Shown here in pieces: positions 31,970 to 44,350 of a stretch of DNA of 64,000 nucleotides (its first letter is position 1; each line of letters starts with the position of its first letter). This DNA comes from Diospyros lotus (taxonomy: Eukaryota; Streptophyta; Magnoliopsida; Ericales; Ebenaceae), in NCBI RefSeq assembly GCF_014633365.1, contig NC_068352.1, positions 20,431,310 through 20,495,309 on the forward strand. Reading direction: 5' to 3'. The position numbers and the translations under genes are program-made. The notes under the pieces were generated by a model that had not been told where the DNA came from, did no database searches, and worked only from the letters and a program-made list of their open reading frames with translations.

Positions 31970-34904
31970 ATGGCTTTTGCCACTGGAAAGCGTGACAAAG
32001 GTGAGCTGCTTGGTGCCCAAGCCGAGACATGGCACCTACTATTCGGTTTCATGAACTCGTTCAAATTGAAAACTGCTGTTGAATTAGGCATACCCGACAT
32101 CATCCACAAACACGGCCAACCCATGAAACTTTCCGACCTCGTCTCCGCCCTTCCGATCAACCCCACCAAAGCCCACTGCATCCGTCGCCTTATGCGCAGC
32201 CTGGCACTTTCCGGCTTCTTTCTCGAGAAAAAAGCCCGAGAAAGTGAACTCCTGGAAACTGAGTACACTCTCACCCCCACTTGCCAGCTTCTCTTAACTG
32301 AGAATCCCTTCGGCATATCGCCGTTCTTGCTGGCCATGCTCGATCCATGTTTGATAAAATCGTGGCAATGCTTGGCCACCTGGCTCCAGAATGATGATCC
32401 CACGACGGCTTTTAACACCGCCAATGGGACGTCGTTTTGGGAATATGCCGGCCATAAGCCGACTCTAAACCTTCGTTTTAACGAGGCAATGGCGGCTGAT
32501 TCGCGGTTGATAGCGAGTGTGATGATTAAGGAGTTTAAGGGAGTGTTTGAGGGGCTGAATTCGTTGGTGGATGTCGGCGGCGGCACCGGAACAATGGCCG
32601 CCGCCATTGCCGATGCTTTCCCAAACTTGAAGTGCACAGTGTTTGATCAGCCACATGTAGTTGCTAATTTGCATGGGCGTAAGAACTTGAACTTCGTTGG
32701 AGGGAACCTGTTTGAGAACATTCCGGCAGCAGATGCAGTAATGCTCAAGGTATTTTTTTTTTTGTTTTTTTTCTCGGTTCCACTCATGGTATTCATACAT
32801 ACATACATACATACTCACAGATATATCTTCTTTATATATTTCAAAAACTAATATAGGGTTTGCTACTTGTACACAGAGATTTATACATAATCTTACATAT
32901 ACATGGTAAAATGATGAAAACACTGATCTCCCAAATCCCCAAATAGAAACTTCCACAAAATCCTCCGGCCTTGAGAGAGAAACCTGCCACTGCTGTTGTC
33001 GCCCCCACCTGTCGGCCACAAAAACCCGCCACAGCCGCCAATCACACCCATCGTTGCCCCCACCGCTGACCCAAAAATCCCTAAATTGAAACCCACAACC
33101 CTTTAAGGCCTTGAGGGAGAAAGGGAAACTGTCGGTCAGCCACCTATTGTCGCCCTCACCTGGTGGGGCCACTAATGATCCTAGACAAACTTACTCTTCC
33201 GACGTCCTGTATGATGATTGGGCTTCATCTGGATGGGGGTTCATTAATAAAGTTCGGGCTTCAACCATGGAAGAAGTCGGATCAGAAGCCTAATCAGACT
33301 TCATCCATGGATGAAATCCGATCTGACCATGGATGAAGTCTGATTCTAATGTTTTTGGTCTTTGAATATTTCATAGGGGCAAAATGATCATTTATTACTT
33401 TTGGTCGTAACCCAATTTCTACAAATAGCATTTTCTAATTGATATATCATTACAAAGTTTTTCTGGAGAAACTGTCCTAGCGATATGGTATTTGCATATA
33501 TATATATATATATATATATGGCTTTTGGCATATAGTTTATGTATAATGAATTTTTATAACTAATTTTAAGGTATCAATTATGTGCTCAATAAGCCAAAAA
33601 TATAAAAATGATTTACCAAGGCTTTATTTGTTTGAGTATTAAACTGTTGTTTACTCGGTGTCGTTAGAAACTTTGAGTTTTGAATTCTGATTTTTGATGT
33701 TTTTATGGTTAGTTTTCATTTATAAAAACAACTTGAGACGAAATGTAGGAGTCACCATTATATAGTCCAGTAAGGAAATGAAAGAGATCTATGGGGAATG
33801 AAAGTTACGAAAATATCAAAACTATGTTTTGTTTTATTTTAAAGGGTAATGCTAAATAGTTTTCAAACAATTTGTATTGATTAGATCTTACTTTAGAACT
33901 AAACATTTTTTTTATCTCTTGGAATAGTTAGAACAAAGGCATTTCTTATGATAAACCAGTCATTTAAAACAATTTAGTAAAAAATAAAATATGATATGAT
34001 AAATACATATTTATATGGTTAGCATTATATTTTAAAAGTTTTAAATTTTTTTAATTATTTTGCTAAAACAAAATCAAACAATTAATTAAGTATATATGAA
34101 CCTCTTTCTCATTTCCAAAATTTTGAAAATGAAATGTAAAACTAAAGGATTATGCTATTTGTATATCAAGGGATACACTTTGGGCTGCACACACTCTGCA
34201 AATGACCAAAATATCCCTCACACCTCGTCTCTAAGGTACAAAGGGTATTTTGGTCATTTATACGTGTGTGTAGCACAAGATATAATTTTTGATGTACAAA
34301 AAATATTTTCTAAAAATAAATATGAATAATGTAAGAAACGGGGCCATACAATTTCACTTGAAGAGCAACTCTTGAAGGTTATTTCTAGAGTTGAATAATG
34401 ATTCAACTGTTGAAGATTATATCAGGAGCAATAACTCTCTTTAAGTAAAATATTTCTCCTCATGTTCAACCAATCCAAATATTAAAATTCCATACCAAAC
34501 TTGAACAATGATTTTCTTTTATTTCATGGTAATGTAAAAAAAAAATATTAAACCTCTTACTCCTAGACTCTTAATTACGTGACCTACAATTGACAAAACA
34601 GTGGATCTTGCACTTCTTGGGTGATGAAGACAGCATCAAAATGTTGAAGAAGTGCAGGGAGGCAATTCCAAGCAAAGAAAAGGGAGGAAAAGTGATCATC
34701 ATAGACATGGTGATGGGGATCCCAAAGGCAGATGATGAATCGATTGAGACTCAACTCTTCTTCGACATGTTAATGATGGTCAACGTAGCTGGTAAAGAAA
34801 GGAACAAGAAAGAATGGGCAGAGCTGCTTCACAAAGCTGGTTTTAGTGATTACAAGATCCATCCAATTTTAGGTTTAAGGTCTGTTATCGAGGTGTATCC
34901 TTAA
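31970..34904 (+). CDS. O-methyltransferase, ROMT-like, two exons (about 360 aa)
   Basis: S-adenosylmethionine-dependent small-molecule O-methyltransferase of the plant COMT/resveratrol-OMT-like class, expected in the cytosol and acting on a phenolic. Exon 1 is 31970-32749 (260 codons), donor GTATTT; exon 2 is 34602-34904 (100 codons plus stop), acceptor AAACAG; the intron is phase 0 at ..MLK/WILH.., the place known in this family. The N-terminal dimerisation region reads LFGFMNSFKLKTAVELGIPD, then the winged-helix part PTKAHCIRRLMRSLALSGFF. The SAM motif is LVDVGGGTG (residues 199-207), with FDQPHVV after it. The catalytic base is expected to be His264 in WILHFLGDEDS, followed by KMLKKCREAI and GGKVIIIDMVMG. 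Length matches the family. The ATG is preceded by a TATA box and fits the conserved start. Substrate cannot be told. All key residues look intact, so it is the one probably functional host gene here. Confidence 0.92.
33292..33345. repeat. Perfect 19-bp inverted repeat in the intron
   Basis: AATCAGACTTCATCCATGG (33292-33310) and CCATGGATGAAGTCTGATT (33327-33345) are exact complements around a 16-base loop. Related ATGGAAGAAGTCGGATCAG precedes it, so the unit may be part of a larger repeat. Confidence 0.75.
33494..33519. repeat. (TA)n microsatellite
   Basis: About twelve TA units in the intron; useful only as a length marker. Confidence 0.9.
34158..34300. mobile_element. MITE in the O-methyltransferase intron, 143 bp
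   Basis: Ends TTTGTATATCAA and inverted TTTGTACATCAA enclose further matching arms (CTGCACACAC with GTGTGTGTAGC; AAATGACCAAAATATCCCT with AGGGTATTTTGGTCATTT). Nearly the whole element folds on itself. The target duplication is unclear. Confidence 0.7.
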
Positions 34905-35449
34905 GGAGCTCAACATATATGGTCAGTTTCCTTCAAGTGATTAGGCTTATTAGGGTTTATAATTCAAAAGGCAATGTTAACACTGAAATCCTACTAATAA
35001 GATGTATGGATCTTGGCAAATCGTTAGTTTAATTAGTTGAACTATATAATTAGATCTGTTAGAGTTTATGCATGTAATAAGGACTATGTCCATGTTGAAA
35101 TCCTAATAAGAAGTTGTATCTTGTATGCATTTTAGCAAATTGTTAGTTTTGTTTAAGTAATTAAATTTTAGGACTAAAAAGACCAATATGGTTTTTATAC
35201 TATAGTATACGCTAACTTAGTACCGTCATTAGTCAACTATTTTAGTCAAACTATTGGTCAACTAACGACAAGAATGACATTGACCATTTTTTTTAAAAGT
35301 TCCAATATTAATTTGACTAAATTTTTTATTTATATAAAAAATTAAATTATTTAGAGTTAAATTTTTATCATTTTTTTTATTTTACTTATTGTTTCCCTAA
35401 ACATGCCACGCTTTTTTTTTGTGTGTGTGTGGATAGAATGAAAAATATT
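34905..35449. other. 3' flank of the gene with a diverged tandem duplication
   Basis: Blocks at about 34946-35030 and 35057-35150 are related (GGTTTATAATTC / GAGTTTATGCATG, TGAAATCCTA.TAA, GCAAAT.GTTAGTTT). The first may hold the polyadenylation region. 35160-35440 is AT-rich with no gene. Confidence 0.5.
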
Positions 35450-36993
35450 CACGATAAGAAAAAGGGGTTTTAACGATGGCAATTTTCCTGTCATCTCCCG
35501 TCGTTATTGCCTGCGTGAGTAAAAGTATTTAATGATAGGAGTGATAAACCCGTCATTAAAAATAATTGTCAACGACTGAATTATAACCCTATAATGACAG
35601 TATTTCCCGTCGTTAATAGTATGAAAAATGAACGACCATATGATTTATGTCGTTAAAAATAACTATTTAGCTATCAAAACACAAACTAATAATGACAGTA
35701 TTTCCTGTCGTTAATAATGTGAACAATTAGCGACTATAATTCATGTTATTAAAAAAAGTTATTCAGCAACTAAAATACAAATTAATATATAACGACAATA
35801 TTTTTCATCGCTAATAGTGTAAAAACAACTACTAATCATTAGTGACGACAACATCTTGTTTTGATATAAACCACTAAACCTATATATCATTATCCATATC
35901 AAATTGTAATAAAACCCATATAAAATTAAACCAATCATTCAAATTACACCAAAGTAATATATGTTCAACTAAAATAAGAAGCATCATCATCCATTAGGAT
36001 TTACACATTAAAAGTAGTATCTAAGTGTTAATTGCCAACAAGCTATACCAAAAAAGATATTCAATTAAAAGCAACACTTTGACAAGCATATATACTACAC
36101 AAAAAATGTACACCAAAACACTATAGTCAAATAGTTGATTGAAATTATAGTCATATAACTATTCATGTAGTCCAAGACATAAGTTGATTCTTTTAGACCC
36201 CTCTTGTCTCATTGATCTATAGAAAAAAATAAAAAATAAAATATAAAATTAGAGTCAAAGAAATGTTCATGTTTTCTTTATAAAAAGTTAAAAATATAAT
36301 TAACAAAACCCAAAACATCTCCACCACAAGTTACATAACATACAACCACTAAAATGCACCAAAACACGACAAAATTTGACAAACACGCTCTATATTTTGT
36401 AATTGATACTATTTGTACAAAACTTAAATACTCATAAGCTTCTAAGTTATATAGTTTACACTTACAAACATAACAATTTATTGTAATATAATTTGTAAAA
36501 GTACAAAAGTTACAACATGCTCACTTGTGCATAAGTCCTTTGTTATATAAATAACTTTATTATATTTGGAATAATATATATCAATAACTTTCACGTTAAT
36601 ATCTTGTTGAAGATTTATGTAAAATGATATTGTTGTACAAATTTCTCAAAACTTGGTCCACAATATATAAAACCATTGCACAATTTCATGAATATTTAAC
36701 AAAAAAATAAACTATCCTAATTAACATGTGTAATTATTGTACTTCTTTCCCTTATTTAGCAACCAAAATAAATACATGTTTATAAAGTACCTAGAGGTAT
36801 GAAGACATGTTTATCAGTCTTTGAGCCTTCCTTTTTGTCTCTTTCATATTACTACAAAGCATAACCAAAATAAATTACTAACATATCCCAAAATAAAATG
36901 CATGCACAACAAAAACAAGGTATATATGCACAATATAAAACATGCATGCACACAAATAAAAGTAAATGCAAAAGAGTTAAAATTCATAACCTT
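35450..36993 (-). mobile_element. Left arm of an old CACTA element (carrier of the TNP2 gene)
   Basis: CACGATAAGAAAAAGGGG at 35450 resembles a worn CACTACAAGAAAAA terminus. Behind it (35470-35860) the motif CCCGTC(G/A)TTAA and its complement TTAACGACGG recur about ten times, a typical subterminal array. 35870-36990 is AT-rich with no ORF. The TNP2-type gene at 45416-48590 runs toward this end and is separated from it by the LTR inserted at 36994. The opposite end of the element was not found. Confidence 0.6.
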
Positions 36994-37303
36994 TGTGGGA
37001 ACCCCATTCCCGGAGATCCCACCTTGGGGAATCCTAGAGGAAGTCCTAGAAAGAATAGTATAGATACAAACTCTAATAAATACATTTCTATATTAATACA
37101 TAAAAAGAAAAATACATCTTAGAACCACAAATTCTCTTAAAATAACCATTAGAGCCTAACCACCCATAATACACAAGAGGTGCAGTTAAGCTCAGCCTAA
37201 CAAAACACAATAGTTCTTCCCATGCACCTGAAAGACAAAACTCCCAAAGATCTTTGCAGTCAGGATTGCTTTATACATAAGACTACTCAAAATGGGCCAA
37301 CCA

Positions 37304-40255
37304 TGTAGCAACCCTCTCCCAGATAATCTCGCTAGCATAGAAAATCCAAAAGGAGGTCGTCACAAAAGTGAATACAAAAACAATAACTCGATGAAACACC
37401 CATTTTTTTTTTATTACTCATTGAACATCAGGAGCCAAAATATACATCACAACCACATATTAACTTACATAATCCTTTGGGCTCAATGGCCATACAAATC
37501 AAAATATAAGGGTGAATATCAATTACAAAATGACCTCACTCTACATGCCCTAAAAACAAATCACTCCCATGGATCTTTTTTTGGCTAGGATGTCTCTGCA
37601 CACAATTAAACATGGGCTCTAGCCTCACTGGACTCGTCCTCACTTACTTGAAATGACATGAATAAACAAGGTGAGGCACAAGGCTCAACAAGCATATAAT
37701 ACAACAAATGGAGTAATAGAATTAAGGCATAGATAGACCAAAATAGAGTACACACAGCTCCCCGAATACAAATAAGATATCACTTATTATTTTCCCTTTT
37801 TATATATTATCATTCCCATGCCATCGTCATTATGCATTTTATGCATCATTCCCATTTCTCATGAATACATAGATTCACATGCATGACATCGACTCACAAG
37901 GCCTTCCATTCTTGTGCATGCATACAAATATATATAAAAAGATAAATCAACCATTCATTTGTCTTGAGCATTGCCTACCAAGCTTATGGTTACCTTAACC
38001 TGCGTCAGGTGTTCCTTTAGGATATCCTTTTCTTTCCCCACGAAACATAGTAACTGCGCAAAATAATAGGTGCGCAAGTAATAATACCATGCAATGCTTA
38101 TGAAGGTTTCAAGTAGATATATCATGCATGCTTCTTTATTAGAAATGTTCACATCATGATCATCATGCGCACTTAGACATTTCAAGATCATATCTTCCCA
38201 TGAGCTAATGATATTTTCATCCACATGATTTAACATCCCTTATTGAGTTTCATTTCCATACCATTTCTCAATATCAAACAAATTAATTACATAAATTCAG
38301 CATTAAAATCTCATGGTTTTCATTTCTTATTACACATGATAAATTTTTGCTTTTTAAGACACCCACATATAATCAAGAAGCATTTTAAAGCTCATTTGAA
38401 CACTACAAGATGTTTGGGGAAGAGATTACAAGCATTTAAGAAGTTTTAAAACAAAATAGAAAAGGGTTAGTTGACAGATTGGAAGGACTTAGTTGATAAA
38501 TTAAGGACTTAGTCGACAGATTAGATACACTTAGTCGATAGATTAGGCACCTAGTTGATAGATTGAATAACTTAGTCCACATATTAGGCACTTAGTCGAC
38601 AAATTGAATAACTTAGTCCACATATTAGGCACTTAGTCGACAGATTGAATAACTTAGTCGATAGACAGAAGGCAAAACACCTACTTAGTTGATAGATGCA
38701 AGATTTAGTCGATAGACAAAAACCAAAACACCTATTTTGTCGACAAATTGAAGACTTAATCGATAGATTGGCTACACTTAGTTGATAGATTGAGGACTTA
38801 GTAGACAAACAGTGACCTGAAACTTAAAAATTACAACGACAACACACAAAACCCAACATCCCAAACAAGGTACACCAAAACCTTGCTTCAATAAAATTCC
38901 TAGTAAATCAAAATGTCATTCCTTTGAGAAATTTAGGGTGAACTAGACCCTAATGACAACTCTCAAAAAAACCCATCATGGTAAAAAAAAAAAAAAAAGT
39001 TTTAAAGGAATGAGAAGAAGACCCACCAGTCAATATGGATTCAAGATTGGATCTTCAAAGAAAGTAGAAGAATCGAGGATCAATGAACCAAGAAGAAAAA
39101 CCAACCTGACCTTAGAGAGAGAAGAACCAAGGCTTGCATGAACAAAGAAGGGCACCATGAACTTACATTGAAATAAAATAGAAGGAGCAAGAACTTGCAC
39201 TAAAATGAAAAGAAATAATAGGACTTGAATTTGAAAAGATCAAAGGAGAAGAACTCGCAAAAAGAAAGAGAACTTGCCTCTAATAAGAAACAAGGAGGAA
39301 AGAGAACTTGCCTCCAATAAGAAATCAGGAGAAAAAAGAACTTGCCTTAATGATGCCTGACCCAAGAGAAGAAGAAACAACCAACTGCAATCCCTCCACT
39401 TGAAGCTTCAATGGAGATTAACAATGGAGGAAGAAGAAGGAACAAAGAAGATGAATAAAAGGAGATGGTCGATTGGGAGAGGAGGAAAAGAGAGAGCAAG
39501 AAGAGACAAGAAAAAAAAAAAAAAGAGAAGGCATGGGGGAGAAATGGGCTGCCATCAGCTCGCCAACCACCCCCATGGCTAATTACCATTTTTCCCTTCT
39601 CTTTAAAACACACACAATATCCTCATTAAACCCATTTTGGACATTTGCCTCTTTTTCTTTTCTTTTTCTATTTTCTTTTTACCTAATAATACACATAAAA
39701 TTATTTATATAAAGTACCTATTTATGAAATTCTCATTTTGCCCTTAGCTTTATCACACTCAACATATAAAGCAAACCCCCTTTAGTCATTCCACCATTTT
39801 ATTTTCATTTAATTAAAACACTTCTTCTCATGCACATGGGCTTAAGCCTAAATCAATAGCCAACTCATTTTTAGGCCCATTGGGTTAACTCTTCAACTTG
39901 GCCCCCAACCCATTTCATTTAACTTTCAACCCTTGGCGCAAATCTAATTTAGCCCACTACTTAGGACTTTTCAATTCATTGCTATGGCCCATGCCTTGAA
40001 TTCTCAACATCTAAATCAATTCGCTTATGTTGATTTTTTAACTTAAACTTAATTTCTTGGTTGATGACTTTTCAACCATTTACGCCACATTTTGACTTAA
40101 ATTTCCACTTACATTTTATTTTTCCCCAACTTAGCATTTTCACTCATGGCCTCATTAATCACAATATTTCTAGTACTTAATTCTTGATGTTAATTTATCA
40201 CATATAATAAATCATAATTCAAATAAAACTCTGGATCCACTAACGAGTTGTTACA
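37304..40255 (-). mobile_element. Gypsy-type solo LTR, 2.95 kb
   Basis: Starts TGTAGCAACCCTCTCCCAG and ends AACGAGTTGTTACA, with AACCA directly outside both ends (37299-37303 and 40256-40260). In related copies a primer-binding complement (GATACCA) sits just left of the TGTAGCGG end, so the LTR is in minus orientation. It is inserted in an older LTR of the same family. It carries a minisatellite at 38461-38815. Confidence 0.9.
38461..38815. repeat. Minisatellite of ACTTAGTCGACAGATTG-type units
   Basis: Around 15 imperfect copies of a 17-24 bp unit (GACTTAGTCGATAGATTGA and variants with GTCGACA or GTCCACA). It lies inside the solo LTR and accounts for its extra length. Open frames over it are repeat artefacts. 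Confidence 0.8.
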
Positions 40256-40536
40256 AACCACCATTGGTCTCACCTTCGACTCTTGCTTTTTCCTTACTTG
40301 GAATGATGTTAAAGTAAATATCAGTTGCAAAGCTCAGCAAGTATAATTTTAGAATATACGAGAAGCAATAAGAATCGAGACAAGAAGAAATTTCCTATTT
40401 TCACTAGACACATCCATGCTATGCTTCACAACGCCATACACCAATGCCATGCTATATCACATCATGCAACCATGCCATGTTTTACCACATCGTATAACTT
40501 TATGCATATCCACAGATGCACACATATGGTCCTTAG

Positions 40537-42280
40537 AAATTGTATTTAGTGACAGAATTTAGAGATAGACTTATTCTGTCGCTAATTAGTGACGGACAGC
40601 GATGGAATTTTTGTCGCTAATTTTTTGTAATATTTTTTTAATTTAGCGACCGAATTAGCGACGGAATACTTGTCACTAAATTTAGCTACGGAATTTGCGA
40701 CGAAAATCCCGTTGCTAAATTTTAATTTTTTTTATTTAAATTTGTTTTATTTTTTAGCGACGGAAGTAACCCCGTCGTTAAATTTTAATTTTTTGTATTT
40801 ATTTTTTTTATTTTTTAGCGACGGGGATGACCCGTCGCTAAATTTTAATTGTTTTATTTATTTATTTTTTATTTTTTAGCGACGGGGTTGACCCTGTCGC
40901 TAAATTTAAATTTTTTATTTAATTTTTTTTATTTTTTAGTGACGGGGTTGAGCCCGTCGCAAAATTAAAATTTTTTTATTTAATATTTTTTAACTTTTAG
41001 CGACGGGAAATACCCTATCGCTAAATTTAAATTTTTTATTTTATTTTATTTATTTATTTTTTAATTTTTAGTGACGGGAGTGACTGTCACTAAATTTAAA
41101 TCTTTTTATTTATTTATTTTTTATTTTTTAGTGACGGGGTCACTCTCGTCGCTAAAAATTAAAAAAAATAATAAAAAAATTAAAATTTAGCTATGTGTTA
41201 CTCCTATCGCTAAAAATAAAAAAATAAAAAAAAATTTAAATTTAGCGACGGGGTATTTCTCGTCGCTAAAAATTAAATAAAAAAAATTTTAATTTAGTGA
41301 CAGGCTCAACCCCGTCGCTAAAATATAAAAATAAATAAATAAATTAATTAATATATAGTGATGGGTTAACCCGTGACTTAAAAATAAAAAAAATTAAATA
41401 AAAAATTAAAAAATTTACATTTAAACATATCACAATAATTTTTACTAACATTAATATTAGTAGAAATTAAACTAATAATTTTTTAAATATATTAAAATTA
41501 AAATCAAAATCAAAATCAAAATATAATTTTTCACTGCTAATATAATAATTAATAAAGTTTTATTTAAATTAATAATAAAATAAAATTAAAATTAATATTC
41601 ATTTCTCTTTTCTAACATTAAATATTAAAATTAATATCATTAAATAAGTTTGAAAAATTTTGGTGTATAAATATAATTCTGAAATATTTGAAAGAGAATG
41701 GTATAAATATATTTTATATATATCAATAGACAAGAAGGCTTCTAGATCGGCTGGCTCACGCGCGAAACTTGATCATAAGAGATTGGGGGTTCGAATTTTG
41801 TTGAGAACATTAGATAATTGCTTGGAGTATTATCCCAGCGCTGCAACGTGGCGCACATGAGGGGTGGCTGGGGCTTGGCGTGTTGAATTTTGAATTCTGG
41901 GGTTGAATTTAACGACGGGGTCCCGTCGCTATAAAATAAAAAATAAATTAATTAAAATTTAGAGACGAGGTCAACCCCGTCGTTAAAAAATAAAAAATAA
42001 ATAAAAAAAAAATTAATTTAGCGATAGGGTCAACCTCATCGCTAAAAAATAAAAAAATTAAAATTTAGCTACGGGGTCAACCTCGTCGCTGATTAGCGAC
42101 GGGTACAACCCCCGTCACTGATTTCGTTGCTAAAATACTCCCGTCGCTAAATTTCAACGACACTTTTTTTCCCGATGGAAAGGTGCTCGTCACTAAATCC
42201 GTCGTTAAATTTTTTAGCGATGGATTTTTATGTTTTAGCAATGAAATTTTTCGTCGCTAAAACGTTGATTTTTTGTAGTG
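40537..42280. mobile_element. Non-autonomous CACTA-like element built of inverted GACGGG repeats
   Basis: The right end reads TTTTTTGTAGTG at 42280 (inverted CACTACAAAAAAT). The left CACTA is not visible and may be lost; the boundary is set where LTR sequence stops. The interior is mostly units of TTTAGCGACGGGGT.GACCC followed by GTCGCTAAA, separated by AT tracts. Left of about 41150 the spacers are T-rich and right of it A-rich, so the block is a large inverted array. A non-repeated segment with a tRNA-like stretch lies at about 41400-41920. Confidence 0.6.
41743..41800 (+). other. tRNA-like segment (possible SINE head)
   Basis: TAGATCGGCTGG (41743-41754) matches the tRNA A box, and GGGTTCGAAT (41787-41796) matches the B box at tRNA-like spacing. 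Between them CTTGATCATAAG can form a weak anticodon-like stem. The acceptor stem does not close, so it is not a functional tRNA. It may be a tRNA-derived SINE remnant caught in the CACTA-like element. Confidence 0.35.
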
Positions 42281-43219
42281 TAAGACATACTGACACCCAA
42301 GACTCTAAAATATATATATGCAAATAAATCATTAAACTATAGATCGAAGTCCTTCCTCGCGTTAGACTTACGCTACGGAGTTTATTGCATAAATACCATC
42401 AACTGTGAGCCGAAGCTCCCTTGAATTAGGCAAATGCCTACCAAGCTTAAGGTATACCTTGCGGACATAATCCACATCATAAAATAATAATCTTGCAAAG
42501 TAATTATCATAAACACATAAACAATTCATAAATATATATATAAATTCATGCATGATCACATGTTTCTCATGGGTGTACATTTGCCACACCAATCGCCCCA
42601 ATATGGTCAATAATCACATGAAATCAAAGTATGTATCCATTACTAGCAACAAGAACAACACGCACAATGGACCCAAGTGCACACACAAGATGTAACAACT
42701 TTTGCTTGAACTTAACCCAAAGTAGGTAAGGCATCATTCCTTTAAAAATATAGGGTGAACCAAGACCCTGTTTGGCTTTTGAGCAAGATTTATCATGCAT
42801 TCAAGAAAAAACATCCGGATACACATGAAAGAGTAGGCAAGGTCAATTTAGCCGAAAGTAGGAATCACAAGCACTGCCACTTAAATTGAACTCCATCTAC
42901 TGGCAAAACATAATAAAACAAAAAAGTTAGGGCGCGAGATTTAAACCCAACTCCATCTAAAATTACTTACTTTGTACATTGCCACTTACTTCCAATTTCA
43001 TTTGATTTCAAATATATGTCCTATTTACCTTTTCTCCACAACTCTTTGTTTTCTCCCTTCTTCGTTCACGCTGGCCTTTCCTAATTTCTTCACTGGTTTA
43101 TACTCCACCACTATTTAATTATAGGTAATCGGACGATAGTCTCCCACGTACGCTAAAAGCTCAATTTTGGTTGCACCTAGTGTTGCTATTGAATATATCC
43201 AAGATATATATATATATAT

Positions 43220-43891
43220 TGTTGGTTTTATAACCCAACCTATTTCTCGGCCAAACACAAGATCAAGCATAAAAGCGAAACATAAATCGAAAGATTAAGC
43301 CCATAACTCACACACACAGAATATCGATACAGCGAGTTACGTGTTCGGATCAAAATAGATCCTACTCACGACAGAGGCTCCGCCTCTAGTCAATTCACTA
43401 AAATTTCAAGATTACAATTGATTACAAAATCGCAACTGAAGTAAAACAGTATTGGAAAAAGAGAAAACTAAAACAAAATACAAAAACAAGAACAAGTGCT
43501 AGTTCTATTCAACTGATCTCGTGATCAAGTCAAGAATTTGTTCTATCAGTTTCTACCAATTTCTCACGCCTCTAACAATTAAACAACAATAGAGATTACA
43601 CAATATCTTTGCTTACCAGGTGATCTTACCATAGAACCAAAAAACACCGATCGATCAAAAGAGAAGGATTCATGAGAAGAGTGTCTTGCTTCAAGCATCG
43701 ATTAGGGTTTCAAAAAGTGAGTGAGAATGAGATATGAAGATTAGGGCATCATCAGAGCCCTTTTACAGTAGCGTCATTAGGATTTGAAATGGGTTGGGCC
43801 AGCAAGCACAACACGGGTGAAGATAAGATTATGGGCTTGGCCCATAACATATCTCAGCCAATATAAACTTGGCCCCCATGATATAACAACA
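43220..43891. mobile_element. Probable solo LTR, 0.67 kb
   Basis: Begins TGTTGGTTTTATAACCC and ends ATATAACAACA, and its composition differs from the surrounding LTR. Length suits a copia LTR. The flanks TATAT and TAATA do not match exactly, so the call is tentative. Confidence 0.4.
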
Positions 43892-44137
43892 TAATATATA
43901 CTCATTTAAAATTCAATTTAAATGAAAGATAAATATAACTCAATTTCATATAAAAACATGCAATTAGATTGTATATCAAAATATAAATGATAAATCATTT
44001 AATATATTTTGAATTTCATTAATCAACATATATATGATGGTGGACCTTGATGGGTGGACTAGAAGAAGAAAGAAAGAAGATGGAGTAGAAACCTTACTGA
44101 GAAGAGAGGGAGAGACGAACAAAGAGAGGGCTCACAC

Positions 44138-44350
44138 TAGTGGCAGATTTACATGTGAGCTGCCTTGGGCTTCAGCCTAGGGCAAATCACAATTAAAATT
44201 AATTTTTTAATATAAAAAATAATTTTTAATAATAAATTAGTTCAAAAAAATTTTCAACTCACTCCAAAATCTTTGATGCATAGTTTTATATCTCAAAAAA
44301 AAAAAAAAAAATTCAATCTCCCCTTATATAAATTCTTAGATCCGCCCCTG
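44138..44350. mobile_element. hAT-type MITE, 213 bp
   Basis: Ends TAGTGGCAGATTTA and inverted CAGGGGCGGATCTA, flanked by GCTCACAC (44130-44137) and GCTCACGC (44351-44358), an 8-bp duplication with one difference. AT-rich interior, no coding. Confidence 0.75.

Larger units (their letters stand above)
32750..34601 (+). other. Intron of the O-methyltransferase gene, with inserted repeats
   Basis: A 1.85-kb intron, long for this family. It holds a T-tract right after the donor (32752-32771), a GC-richer block of foreign look (32940-33290), a 19-bp inverted repeat (33292-33345), a (TA)n tract (33494-33519) and a MITE (34158-34300). Confidence 0.85.

Noticed and set aside
32465..33172. A 235-codon minus-strand frame over the O-methyltransferase
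   Set aside because: Antisense to a well-supported exon and crossing its splice donor.
38584..38808. A cysteine- and serine-rich minus-strand frame
   Set aside because: It is a translation of the minisatellite.
40670..40879. Open frame in the GACGGG repeats
   Set aside because: Low-complexity Phe/Tyr/Leu-rich translation of AT-rich repeat spacers.
41743..41800. A functional tRNA gene
   Set aside because: A and B boxes are present but the acceptor and anticodon stems do not close.
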